Assembly: GCA_948567375.1 (NCBI GenBank)
Contig: OX419756.1
Location: 41,244,333-41,308,332 of the forward strand
DNA: 64,000 nt
Reading direction: 5' to 3'
Origin: Lunularia cruciata
Taxonomy: Eukaryota > Streptophyta > Marchantiopsida > Lunulariales > Lunulariaceae
The position numbers and the translations under genes were made by a program. Under the pieces are notes generated by a model. The model was not told the origin of the DNA and searched no databases. It was given only the letters and a program-made list of their open reading frames with translations. Shown here piece by piece: positions 1-10,499 of this stretch. Positions within the stretch are counted from its first letter, which is position 1; each line of letters begins with the position of its first letter.

Positions 1-69
1 GTCTATACAAGCTTGATGGATCAATTCTATACCCCTCAAAGGTCAGCGCTACTGCCATCACAAATTATC

Positions 70-2745
70 CAAAACTTTGGCACCAATGCCTTGGACATCT
101 TGGAGCCACATACATGGGCAAACTAGGTCATTTTGCTACAGGCTTACGATACAAAGACTTACTTGACCAAGTTTGTGAACCTTGTGTGCTAGCTAAGCCA
201 CACGCCTTTCCCTCCCTTGCTACTCATGGCATCTCCAATGCTGCCACAACAAAATTAGCACATATCCATGCTGATTTAGCCAGCCCCATGTGTAGTCATC
301 CCTCCAAGGCAATCTTTACTTTCTTATTATGTCAATGAGTTTACACAACTCGTGGATATGGCACCCTTGTAGCACAAATCAGATGCATTGTTAGCTCTTA
401 GAGCGCATCACAACAAGATGGAGACATCCTCAAGTTGCCATTTGAAAACTCTACATACAGATGGAGGTGGCAAATTTATCACTCTGCTGCTAATGAATGG
501 CTGCGTGAATGCGGGATTGTCAAAGAGTTTCCTCTTCCTTGCTCACTTGAGCTCAACAATGTTGCTGAACTTGCCATCCACATGCTTGTTGAACGTGCCC
601 AAGCTATGATAATGATGATGATGATGATGATGCATACTACCAAGAGACACAATGGCTACTAGGAGAGCACCATCCTCATGGCTGCCTATCTTCAAAGTTG
701 AAGTCCAAATTTGCATTTACATGGGTGCACACCATGGGAAGCTTGGAGTGGACTCAAGCTCAACCTAGAACACCTCTGCAATTGGGGATGGAATGCCTTC
801 ATCCTTGATGACCTGCACAGATTGGGAAAGTTTGATCACAAGCAGTCAAATGTATCTTTACATGATGTTGCACTAGTGGCAATATTTTCTACCTTCTTGA
901 GTCTGGAAAATGGCTTTGCTCCAGACACTCTCATTTGGTAGAACACTCCCCACCCAAACCTGTATCCATTGAAGTTGATACCCATCTGGCTAACTGCTCT
1001 GACTCTTTGGATATTGTCTCTGACTTCTCTACTAGTGACCATAGAGATACACCTGCAGATGAGCCATATATGCCTCAACACAACTTACCTAACACTACAA
1101 CATCATCTTTGGCCCCTGATCAAGATACACATCCCATTGTTCTATGCAGACCTACCTACACTTCACACCCCTCTTGCTGGTACCCAGCATGTGAATATGT
1201 TGCTACTACAACCTCCAATGATGACCAACCTATAGATGATGCTATTGAACCACAATCCCACCATGCCAAACCAACCTCATATGCAACAGCCTTGTGAAGT
1301 ATCAATGAAGCACGTTGGGGTGACACCATGCAAGCAGAATATAACACGTTCCTCACCATGAACATCTTCACCAAAATGCCACAAGCAGACATGCCACGTT
1401 TTGCAAATGTAAGCCGCTCTAAATGGGTTTTCAAAGTCAAAACCAATGCACAAGGTGCCATTGAATGCTTCAAGGCCTATGTAGTTGCACAAGGCTATAC
1501 CCAAGTATTTGGAATCTACTACTGGCCAACCTTTGCATCAATTGCAGCTATGACAACAATTTGCATTTTACTTAGCTTGGTTGAATCACAATGCCTATTC
1601 CTTGAAGTTGTCACAACATACTTGAATGGACTACACAAACATGATGTCTATTTGGCACCACCACCTAGCTATGCTATGCTTGGCACCATTTTGAAACTCA
1701 ACACAGCCCTGTACTGCCAAAGCAATCAGGCCACGAGTGGTTCAAGCCATTTACAACTCGCCTACAAGCCATGAGTTTTTCATCCTCCCCTTTTGATCAA
1801 TGCCTATTTCACATCATTGAGAATGGTCAAACATTGCATCTCATCCTCTATATGGATGACATTCTCCTTGTAACCACCTCAGCGACTCTACTTGCTGACA
1901 TCAAGAACCTACTTGCTGCTGCCTATGAAGTCAAACAGCTTGGTCCTGCATGCTACCTACTTGGTCTTGAAATCATTTGACATGACACCGGCAACATTGC
2001 AGTAACAAAAAATAGTTACCTGAAATATGTACTCTCTTGGGCTACTCTTTCCAATATCAATTCAGTTTGCACACCTCTTTCTCCAGGTACACAACTCACA
2101 GCAGCCGCTGACTAAGAAGCAGAGACAATGCATCCGTATCAGCAGCTCCTTAGCAAACTTAACTACGTGACCATTTGTACATGACTTGATATAGCACACA
2201 ACTTATCTCTCCTTGCACAACACTCCTCTCACCCAAATGACACTCATTGGACGGCACTCAAACACATCTGTCGCTATCTTGTTGGTACAATCAATCAATG
2301 CCTTTTCTACCCAACATCCAGCTCTGAGCTCACCTTGGTTGCATGTGCTGATGCTGATTGGGCCAACCAAAAATCATCCTATAAATCCTAGACATGAGTT
2401 CTTCTATTGCTTAACAACAATGCAGTTTGATCTATTTCATTTGATCATCTAAGAAACAATCAGCAGTTGCCCTATCAACAGTGGAAGCGGAACATTATTC
2501 TCTTGCTGCAGCAGGTCATGAAGCTACATGGGCACAAAAAATCATTGCATCTATCACTACTTTTGCAGGACCTATTGTCATGCAGGCTGATAGTCTCAGT
2601 GCTATTGCTGCAGCCTCCAACAACAGCACAATGGCCTCAGCTCAAATACCAGACATCACTACATCAAAGATATTGTTACCAAGGGCATTGTTCCCATACC
2701 CACTGCTGACAATGTTGCCGATATCCTCACCAAAGTACTTTTGAG
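70..2745 (+). pseudogene. Copia X pol relic (integrase, reverse transcriptase, RNase H)
   Basis: The GAG-pre-integrase motif WHQCLGHLG lies near 80-110, followed by CEPCVLAKPHAFPS near 178-220 (integrase zinc-finger cysteines). The integrase core motif TDGGGKF near 450-480 corresponds to TDGGGEF, with the Glu changed to Lys. VAELAIHMLVERAQ near 560-605 is the end of the integrase core. Reverse transcriptase spans 1328-1980 and keeps the catalytic motif YMDD (LYMDDILLVT, about 1846-1875). RNase H reads ADADWANQKSSYKS near 2348-2390 and STVEAEHYSLAAAGHEATW near 2478-2530. The reading frame shifts at least five times and carries in-frame stops, so no functional product is possible. A short ATG/ATGATG run at about 606-632 adds a Met stretch in one frame. 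Confidence 0.85.
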
Positions 2746-2760
2746 ACCCGACATAACCCT

Positions 2761-4337
2761 TCTTTGTGAGCATCTTGGCCTTTGCTCCCAAGCATTGAAA
2801 TCTTACCTCCACTGTAGAAAGCTCACAACAAAATCCATTCTTTGTATTGATCTGCTCCCTATCTCTTGTGATTAGAAAGTGATAAAGAAGTGCTTGCATC
2901 AAATTTCTGGTTGCACATGGCTAGGCTATCGTGATAAGCAAATGTGACATTTAGGCCAGGTCACCTTCAAGTGTGCAGAATCTTTTGATACAGACTCCGA
3001 CATAATTCAGTCACAATTCCAATATAACATGTACATTCATCTCAGTTCTGTACGAACTTGTACTAAGTCCCTGTTTTTGTCCCTGTCCCTGTAACCCAAC
3101 ATTTCTACACCTCTCTTTTCCCACTCACCCTATTTCTCTCTGTCTATACCTATCATCACTCTCCCTCCGTCTCCACTTCTCTTTTTAACATACTCATACA
3201 CATCACTATCCCACATTTTGACTTTGGCTTCTTATCATAACACTCTGCCTAATTTTTTGGGGAGCTATGATCCAAGCACATACTGTTGAACTTTAACCTT
3301 GAAGTCCTCTCATCCAGAAATCCTACCGCTAAATATTAGAAACATGCAAAACAACTGCACTACATCAAGCAAACTGTCAAGCTCTTAGTCATGCTCTTGG
3401 TATCAATCTCTTTCTCTTTCATGATCACCTCTGTCTTTATCTTGCTCACAGTCAGGACCTCCACTATCACCCTGATCTCTTTCCCAATAGGCATGTTGAT
3501 CATAGTCCTTGTCATGGTCCCGCTCTTGATCACCACCTCTCCTCTCCTCCTCCTTGTCACCATGGTATCTGTCTTGATGGCAATCATTAACCTGATCATG
3601 CTTCTCTAGCTCTCTTTCTTTGTGCACTTGCTCTGGTTCATGGGGCTTTGGTTCTTTCCAATCAACCTGCTGGAGCTGCGATTATAACTTGTGATGCACA
3701 TTCAGAGAATCCTTATTCACTTTGTCATCTCCCAAAAAAACCTTGCAAACAAACAGAAAAACAATGTGGTTCCATACTTCTTTGCCCCCAAAAGCAGTAC
3801 CATGATCAAGAAGCCCCATATTTCACCAAGCACACCTCTTCTTCTCATCATACAAGCACCACAACTTTGAGAACTACTTCAACTCTGCATTGTCTTATCC
3901 TTGATGTTGCATTTTCCTTCCCTTTTGGGCATCAACCAAATCAATGTAACTTTCTCTTTCCTTCTATCTCAACACTGCAACGTCCCCATGGGATTTCAAA
4001 CTTAAATCTCGCAGCAATCTTGATCTTCTCACTTTTGTTACCACTCATCCTATATAACAGATCTCAACAATTATCCTATCTATGGTACCAGTTCTCTACT
4101 CCTTGTTTCTCTCTTTCTTCTCTTGGCGCAGTTTCCTAGCATAGTGCTCCATGCACTCATTTTTTCCCTCCCTCCCTTCATTTCTACACAACACCATACA
4201 TGGCACTGGCCACATGATCTCGTGTAAGAACTACCACAACCTCTAGTTTTCCAACAACACCTACACACAACCTAACTCAACTACATGTCTTCAGTGACAC
4301 ATGAAACACATATACTCCTCCCGACTGCGATGCACAG
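2761..4337. other. Non-pol insert between RNase H and polypurine tract of Copia X
   Basis: Copia elements normally pass from RNase H to the polypurine tract within tens to a few hundred bases. Here about 1.6 kb intervenes. It is CT-rich on the + strand (e.g. 3100-3200 and 3390-3560), and its best coding signal is antisense (see 3403-3666). I see no LTR pair, TSD or transposase inside it. It could be captured host DNA, a later insertion, or a badly decayed extra ORF. Confidence 0.5.
3403..3666 (-). pseudogene. Arg/Asp/Glu-rich fragment, possible captured host exon
   Basis: Read on the minus strand from 3666, the frame is open for about 88 codons. It begins after a CAG that could be a splice acceptor (CTCCAGCAG then GTTGATTGG). 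The first part reads VDWKEPKPHEPEQVHKEREL, then the frame becomes RD/RE/DH dipeptide-rich (e.g. DQERDHDKDYDQHAYWERDQ). Such tails are typical of plant spliceosomal SR-like proteins. That is family knowledge; I cannot match a specific gene. There is no upstream RNA-recognition motif in view and no clear stop-to-start gene structure. It lies antisense inside Copia X, which fits a transduced gene fragment. Low-complexity coincidence is the main alternative. Confidence 0.35.
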
Positions 4338-4348
4338 TTGAGGGGGGT
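4338..4348 (+). promoter_or_regulatory. Polypurine tract of Copia X
   Basis: GTTGAGGGGGG lies directly before the TGTTG start of the putative 3' LTR. This is the usual position of the plus-strand primer. Confidence 0.6.
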
Positions 4349-4843
4349 GTTGATGATGATGACATGCTGCAGTGTGGCATTGAACCATGTGTCAATAGGA
4401 AATGTCTCTAGATAACGCTTGCCGCTCTTTCAACTTGATACACACACACCACTATCTGCAAGCACAACACTACTTGAGTATTTACACCCATGCACATTCC
4501 ATCTTAGGGCCCTCATCCATCCATTGATACACATAAGAGACGCACTATCAATTTCATTGAGATAGATAGATGAAGCAACATAGTTGCTATAGTAGAATAG
4601 CAAGCATCAAGAGTCTCATTGCATGCCATCTACAATTAGCCTACTAGTTTCCAATGTAAATTCCACATAATATTCTCAAGTCAAGGTCATTCCTTCAAGG
4701 GCATTGTAGATCAAGTGGAGATTGGATGGTATGTATGAGATCATTCCTTGATTGAAGATTTTGTGGCCGTTGTGACACTACTTGATGGTCGATATGAAAA
4801 AAATTGATTGATTAGGCGTTGTAAGTTCATGGACTTATCCAAC
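4349..4843 (+). repeat. Putative 3' LTR of Copia X
   Basis: Begins TGTTGATGATG and ends ACTTATCCAACA, so the outermost bases TGTTG/CAACA form the short inverted repeat typical of LTR ends. It follows a polypurine tract. The partner LTR is outside the window, so the right end is an estimate. If it is correct, CTTGG (4844-4848) should be the target-site duplication. Confidence 0.5.
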
Positions 4844-5981
4844 ACTTGGTACAAAAAAATAGTTTTTTTCCAGTGTACTCACCTCCTCTATTGAATCATA
4901 GTTTCTTAATCTTCACTCTACATTGAATTTCTATATATGTGTGAAGTTGTTTAAAGCAAGAGAGAGTGTCTAACTTCTCTTTCAAGAAAGATATAAATCT
5001 GAAACCACAAGTATCATCCTTAAAAAGGAGATATATTGTGATCTTCCTACTGAGCTCACACTCACACGACCAAAAATATCATGGTGAAAGAACTCTCCAA
5101 CTTTGTACTTGCCTCTACTATTGTTGGATCTTGCAAAAGGTAATCTAAGCCGCTTTCCTATAGCACATTGATCATAATAGAAAGACTTTTGACCACCATA
5201 CTCTTTTGGTTTCAAACATAAACCCTCTACTAGTCCTTCTCTCTACATCTTCCTAATGTAGGCAAGATTGAGATGACTAAGTCTTCAGTGCCAAGATGCA
5301 ATATCTAACTTCTGACATTTTTTTTTGCTTTTCTAGCTTTTCACTCTCCCCATTGCTTGCAACAGTAGAGTTTGCTTGGGAAATGTTACCTATCTTGGTG
5401 ACTCTGATCTTAAGTATTTAGAGCTTTGAATCATGGACACACTTCATCACCATTACTCTATCTTTCTGCATATAGCCCCCCACTTTGGTATAGGTGGTTT
5501 GGATGCCTTGTCCATTGCTTGACCAATGCTAAACATCTTGCACTTCAACTCTAGAACATAGAGACTCCTCTAATAACTCCTTGTCTTCTTGCATCAAGCT
5601 TACAAGAAATTGGGACATCTCCCACTCCAACAACCCAAAACTTTTGATCATCAACAACGTACATGGCCAAGTTGCTTCTTCAATCTTCTTGAAATCTTGG
5701 AACCACTCTTGTTTATGGGTCATGTGCTCTAAGATCCTCCATCAGCATACCAAATATCATTGTCTAGATGATTGATACTGGTGGCAGTGCTAGGACTAGT
5801 CACAAATACAATAATTTGTGCTTGACTTCTAGGATTAGCTGCATTGAGCGGCTTTCTTCTTGGGAGGTTTTGCTCACCGCTGCATTTTCTTGCCCAATGC
5901 CCCTACTGTCTGCATTTGTTGGACCTTGTTCTCTTGTTTTAGTTCAGAAATGTTGGTCTTCTTTTGGCATTGCTAATTCTT

Positions 5982-6161
5982 GCTATGCCAATTGGTCTCT
6001 TCTCCATTTGTTGTGGCTTGTTCTATGTTCTCTTTCCCCTTAACAATCCTTGTAAGTCTCTTTGACTTGAAGATGATCATCATCTAGAATTTCCAAATCA
6101 AGAAATTCTCTGCATTGAATATGTTAATGTGTGCTTTATCTCTCACATTGCTCCTTGTTCC
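5982..6161. repeat. First copy of a 180-bp direct duplication in Copia Y gag
   Basis: Starts GCTATGCCAATTGGTCTCTT and matches 6676-6855 along its whole length, with scattered substitutions and small indels. The two copies are 694 bp apart. Confidence 0.8.
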
Positions 6162-6675
6162 AGTTGAGTCCTGTGATCTTTGCTACCTTCCATGCTTCTT
6201 CTATTGGCAGCAAGAAAGGCTCTCTCCCCTGAACTCTCTTCTTTCTACTCTATACATCTGTTCAAGGTTTCTTCCTTGAGCAGTCTTGTAATGAGTCGCT
6301 CTATGGTTTATTGCTCCTCAGATACATTATCTTATGTGGCTATTATATGACTTGTGGAAAAATACAAATCAATAAGCTTGTGGCAAACTATAAATAATCT
6401 TGGTGATGACTGAAGAATAGTCTATTCTAATACCAAGGTTATGCAACTCACTAGTGACAGTTTCTACTTGGCTAATAAAACACATGGTCTCTTCTCTTGA
6501 TTTCATATGTAATTGAACAAATCTCTATTGGAGAACGTGCTTGTTCTATAAAGAACATTGCTCATGTAATCTAATCAATCTACTCCACATCTGGTTGCCA
6601 TTCTACAATTGATCAATCTCTATAAATACTTCTTTCTATGGCTACATAAATGCACATTTTTGCAGCATCATTTTT

Positions 6676-6855
6676 GCTTTGCCAATTGGTCTCTTCTCCA
6701 TTTGTTGTGTCTTGTTCTATGGTCTCTGTCCCACTAACAATCCTTGTAAGTCTCTTTGACTTGAAGATGATGATCATCAAGAAATTCCAAATCAAGAAAT
6801 TCTGTACATAGAATATGTTAATGTGTGCTATATCTCTCACATTATTCCTTGTTCC
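6676..6855. repeat. Second copy of the 180-bp direct duplication in Copia Y gag
   Basis: Starts GCTTTGCCAATTGGTCTCTT. This copy is in frame with the 86-codon minus-strand ORF at 6613-6873. The 5982-6161 copy has drifted and lies next to zinc-knuckle sequence. Confidence 0.8.
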
Positions 6856-7080
6856 CATTGTTTCCCAATCCACTCTGAGATTTGAAAGATCTCTTTTAGT
6901 CTCTTGGAAATTCGCAATAATTTTCTATCACTCGGTGCACAGGGAACATGGGTCCATAACTATTGAAAACTGTCTTAAATATTGATGCAAATCTGTACAA
7001 CATATACACCATGCAAGGAACACAAAAGGTATGTAAACACTTTTGCTAATTTCTTCTTATTTCAAATCTAGTCCCATGAA

Positions 7081-9081
7081 GTGAGGAACGGAATGCTTGC
7101 AAGCTGGTATGCAGGTTCTGAGATAAAGAAAAAACTTGGCCATGCTGTTTGGCCTTGTTTCTCTAAACTGCTGCTCACACTCCTTGCTGCTCAAGCTTTT
7201 GACTATGCCGCAAACATCTTCATAGAATGGACTATTACTATTACTCTCTCAAAAATAAGACCTAAATACTCTAACTCTAATTAACGTCACTGTTGGATTT
7301 AGAAACCATACCATGTACCTATATTATATCAATGATATAACATGTACCTATATTATATCAATATCACATGCACTACCATCCGAAATATACTTTGAATAGT
7401 CAAAATTTGCTAGAATCGCAAAGCAGAGGTAATGAGATCTAAATCTAATTCTAATACACTGGTTGCAAAGTTGACTCAGTCAGCAAAAGTCGGTGTGAGT
7501 ATAGATTAGATTAACGGAGGAATCCTGATTAAATGAAGATCATTTATCTAATTAGTACTGATCATGAACTTACGGATGAACCATAGCTACGACACGTGAC
7601 TGTGGCTAGTTGAAGATGATCATTCTGTTTGCGTAATGCTTATTCAATATTATAATGCTCGAATCAATGTATGTTAATATGAGATCGACGCACATTATGA
7701 GGAATAATGCCATGTAGAGTTGGGACTGTCGTGAAGCTTTTGAAGTGATCCTTCACCACCTGAACAAGTTTTCAATGGGAGTAAACCAGACAATTGGATG
7801 AGAAATTTATAACGACGTCACTTATTTGTACGCAGACAAGAGAGTGGCCAAAGAATATTATAAAAAATTTCCATCATGATATCGATGTCAGAAAATGAAC
7901 TTGCCATGGTTCATGAGTTGAAATCATGATCTTGGTTTCGGTCTCTCCACCAGATAGATGCACAGAATTGTGCATGGTACATTTACAGCACACCTTTCCA
8001 GGCCTAGGTTCTTTGTGAATATTGACTGCATTTCATTAACATTCTTAAGACATTTTGGAATTAATTCCAAAATATTTGTGAGCCTTCTGTCATGGCCATG
8101 GATAGAGGAGCAGTACATGGAAACTTTTAGTGAGAACTTTATGTGATAAGTATAGCCATCTCCTGCTCAGTGTCCTCCTGCTACTATTTGGAAGACTCCC
8201 AAGTAGTACTTGAAGGTCAATAAACAAATTGAAGGAAGGTTTTTGCAGTTTGTTTCACTTGCCATCTATATGCACGATCTCCCTACGGCTACAGCAAGTC
8301 AACAACCGATTGATAGGTAAGCTGCAAAGTTTAGAGGTCCCTAGTGTTCCGGTAACGAAAACGCTTGCATACTCAAGCTGATATCTCAGGCGTTTGCTGA
8401 CGTTTTGTGTTTCTATTAGGGAGACATGCACAACGTCATGTGAACTAGTTATTGTAATCATCTTATCTATCTAATTTATGTTTCAGAAAACGAAGCACAT
8501 CAATATACTTAGAGTACAATTAGTTCATTTCTTGGTCGAGTAAGCATCTTCTGCCAAGCATCGCAGATGAAAGGACCACGTAAAAATTCTGGTGGTGGCT
8601 CATGATTAGAACGATTAGAATCACTCTGTATCAACTCCAGAACTGGAAGAATTTGCAGAACAATTTTCAACTTGGATCACATTCTTGCTACTGCTTTCCC
8701 GCATCTTGAACCATTAGAGGCTCTTGCTTTCATCTGAGGTCAAAGCTGAAACTTAGTTCCCGTGTGTGACACGCTACCTTGGTCGCGGGACGGGACGCAC
8801 ACGTCGATTTAGTCCAGAAAAACTATAGTTGAGTGATAGAAGAGCGCTTGTGATCAAAGTAAGGTCATCCATTTCCGTGGAAAGGATTTGGATTTGGATC
8901 CTTTTGAGTTGAAGGCAAGGACATAGCTTTGTTTCCTCATCTTTCTCATCCTCATCTTTCAGTACCTCTTCAAAACAGCTTGAAGTTCGACCCCCATCCA
9001 GTTCAGTGATACGTTTCATATAATTCTCTTCCTTCTCACCATATTTTGGCCACAGCCTTTAAGGTTTGTAGGTAAGTTCAG
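7081..9081. other. Host-like spacer upstream of the expansin pseudogene
   Basis: No conserved domain, LTR or RNA gene can be recognised. ORFs on both strands are short and without homology to anything I know. Base composition is AT-rich but lacks the CT/GA bias of the retroelement regions. It probably includes the old expansin promoter at its right end. Confidence 0.5.
7312..7362. repeat. Short tandem duplication, 29-bp period
   Basis: CATGTACCTATATTATATCA occurs at 7312 and again at 7341, separated by the short link ATGATATAA. Confidence 0.75.
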
Positions 9082-9088
9082 TATAAAA
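9082..9088 (+). promoter_or_regulatory. TATA box of the former expansin gene
   Basis: TATAAAA lies 146 bp upstream of the expansin start codon at 9234. This is a plausible core promoter with a 5' untranslated region of about 115 bases. It is inferred from position and motif only. Confidence 0.5.
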
Positions 9089-9378
9089 ACTCCATGCTCG
9101 GCACTGAAGCACTTTCATATTTATCTTTGACAATTTTGAAGAATCCTGTAGGTACGTAATCGTTGTATGTAAAGTTTGACTTAGTAACTCTCTATTTGTA
9201 ACAGAGATTGAAGACAATTTCAACACGAAATTGATGGATCTTATGGTGCTGGCATTTCTTGCCGCAACTGTGGTGATGAATACGATCCCTGTAAAAGCTG
9301 GAAATGCGTGGGATGCCACCACATGGACCGAATCACATGCAACGTTTTATGGAGGAAACGACGCCAGCGGAACAACGG

Positions 9379-9618
9379 GAAAGTTCTGAGCTTTACAAGT
9401 GCTTGCAGGGAGCGCATATCTTCTTAAAATCAAGTGTGAAGCAAGGGTGTGAAGCATCCATATGCCGAGTCACTGTGTGCGTATACTCTGAGCCCTTTTA
9501 AGTCTCGTCAAGGCTTGTAATGTCTAAACTAATTGTCATTCAAAGCAGTCAGACACCAATGCTGAATGTTTCACAGTTCATCTCTGACGAAGCCAATCAC
9601 TCTCATGGAAAATTGCAG
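9379..9618 (+). other. Expansin intron 1 with mutated donor
   Basis: To rejoin T-G-G-A-C-G-Y-G in frame, exon 1 must end at 9378 (ACG-G) and exon 2 must start at 9619 (GA-GGC). The acceptor is a good ATTGCAG. The donor reads GAAAGT, where GTAAGT would be expected, so the invariant T is lost. Confidence 0.7.
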
Positions 9619-9933
9619 GAGGCGCCTGTGGTTATGGAACATGTATACGAGAGGCTATGGCCTCGAGACCACCGCTCTCAGCTCAACGCTCTTCAACAAG
9701 GCCTTACTTGTGGAGCCTGCTTCGACTTTAAATGTATATTAGACATTTAGATGGTGCTATGCAAATGGAGGTTCACTCAAGGACACTCCGACAAACCTTT
9801 GTCCGGCAAACCCAGCACGACCAACAATAACGGGGATTGGTGCAATCCCCCGAGGACTCATTTCAATTTCCATATCCGATATTCGTTAACTTGCCAAAGC
9901 TGACGGAGGAATTATCCCCGTTCACTTTCGAAG

Positions 9934-10042
9934 GTGAATTTCTTACATGTTAGAATTTCTTGCAGTTGCGCATTTTTCCATGTGACCCAACAAACCACAA
10001 GACCTTCCGGTCGGTATCTAACCTCAGCTATTGGTACTGCAG
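9934..10042 (+). other. Expansin intron 2
   Basis: Donor CGAAG/GTGAAT and acceptor TACTGCAG/GATCCC bracket 109 bp. Splicing joins HFRR to IPC in frame, as in alpha-expansins. Confidence 0.75.
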
Positions 10043-10141
10043 GATCCCATGTGTGAAGGTAGGAGGAATTTGTTTTGCTATGGACGGCAATCCCTGGTTC
10101 AACCTTGTGCTCGTCTTTAAAGTTGCTGGCGATGGAAACGT

Positions 10142-10329
10142 AGTCAGCAGTTTTACTATCTCCAGTCTTGCTATCCCGGCGGGGTCGCCTTTCACTCTCC
10201 AGATATTTGGGTTCAGATTTTAGATTTGAGGGTACTGATTTAGTGTAAAGCATATAAATTCCCACATATCAAATCAATCCATCGGACTGTCTCTTCCATC
10301 TTTCTTTTCATTCAGCACTCTTCCTAATA
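10142..10329 (+). repeat. 5' LTR of Copia-B
   Basis: Aligns with the Copia-A LTRs (family consensus start TGTTAGCAGTTTTACTATCT, end CTCTTCCTAATA). The first base pair has decayed to AG. A TATAAAT at 10253 is a plausible promoter. Confidence 0.85.
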
Positions 10330-10341
10330 TGGTATCAGAGA
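10330..10341 (+). promoter_or_regulatory. Primer-binding site of Copia-B (initiator tRNA-Met type)
   Basis: TGGTATCAGAGA immediately follows the LTR. The canonical plant iMet site is TGGTATCAGAGC, so only the last base differs. Confidence 0.85.
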
Positions 10342-10499
10342 GATATCACAGTCCAATGCAATCTCGCACAGAAGAGCCACAGTTACAATGAAGATCCACG
10401 CACCGCTACACTGAAGAGTTGCGCCCAGAAGAACCAGAGCTAGCTGGAAAGAAGATTCATGTACAAAAAGGGTCAAAACTGCAAAGAATGGCAACATGA

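Larger units (their letters stand above)
1..4843 (+). mobile_element. Copia X: Ty1/copia LTR retrotransposon, 5' end outside window
   Basis: The order GAG-pre-integrase, integrase, reverse transcriptase, RNase H on the + strand is the Ty1/copia order. Coding signal begins at the first bases of the window, so gag, protease and the 5' LTR lie to the left. A polypurine tract at 4338-4348 is followed by a 495-bp sequence that starts TGTTG and ends CAACA, as LTRs do. The element is old: every domain is broken by stops and frameshifts. About 1.6 kb of non-pol sequence separates RNase H from the polypurine tract, which is unusual for copia. The right boundary is inferred from LTR ends only, because the partner LTR is not visible. 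Confidence 0.75.
4980..7080 (-). mobile_element. Copia Y: truncated Ty1/copia relic
   Basis: Minus-strand reading gives, in order: gag-like sequence (about 6870-6060); a zinc knuckle near 5890-5850 with the copia pattern KCRQ-stop-GHWARKC; a protease active-site region near 5750-5690 reading WYADGGS followed by HMTHKQEWF (normally WxxDSGAS-HMT); then integrase N-terminus at 5215-4982 with CAIGKRLRLPF (normally CxxGKxxRLPF) and FHHDIFG. Reverse transcriptase and RNase H are absent, and I can find no LTRs or primer-binding site, so the element is a 5' fragment. Many stops. The left edge meets the Copia X LTR almost directly, suggesting Copia X may have truncated it. Confidence 0.7.

Noticed and set aside
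3391-3609. 72-codon hydrophobic frame suggesting a membrane protein
   Set aside because: It is the complement of the RD-rich frame on the other strand. Hydrophobic content is the automatic antisense of Asp/Glu/Arg-rich codons.
9912-10265. 117-codon minus-strand ORF
   Set aside because: It is antisense to expansin exons 2 and 3 and the Copia-B LTR; the sense reading explains the sequence fully.
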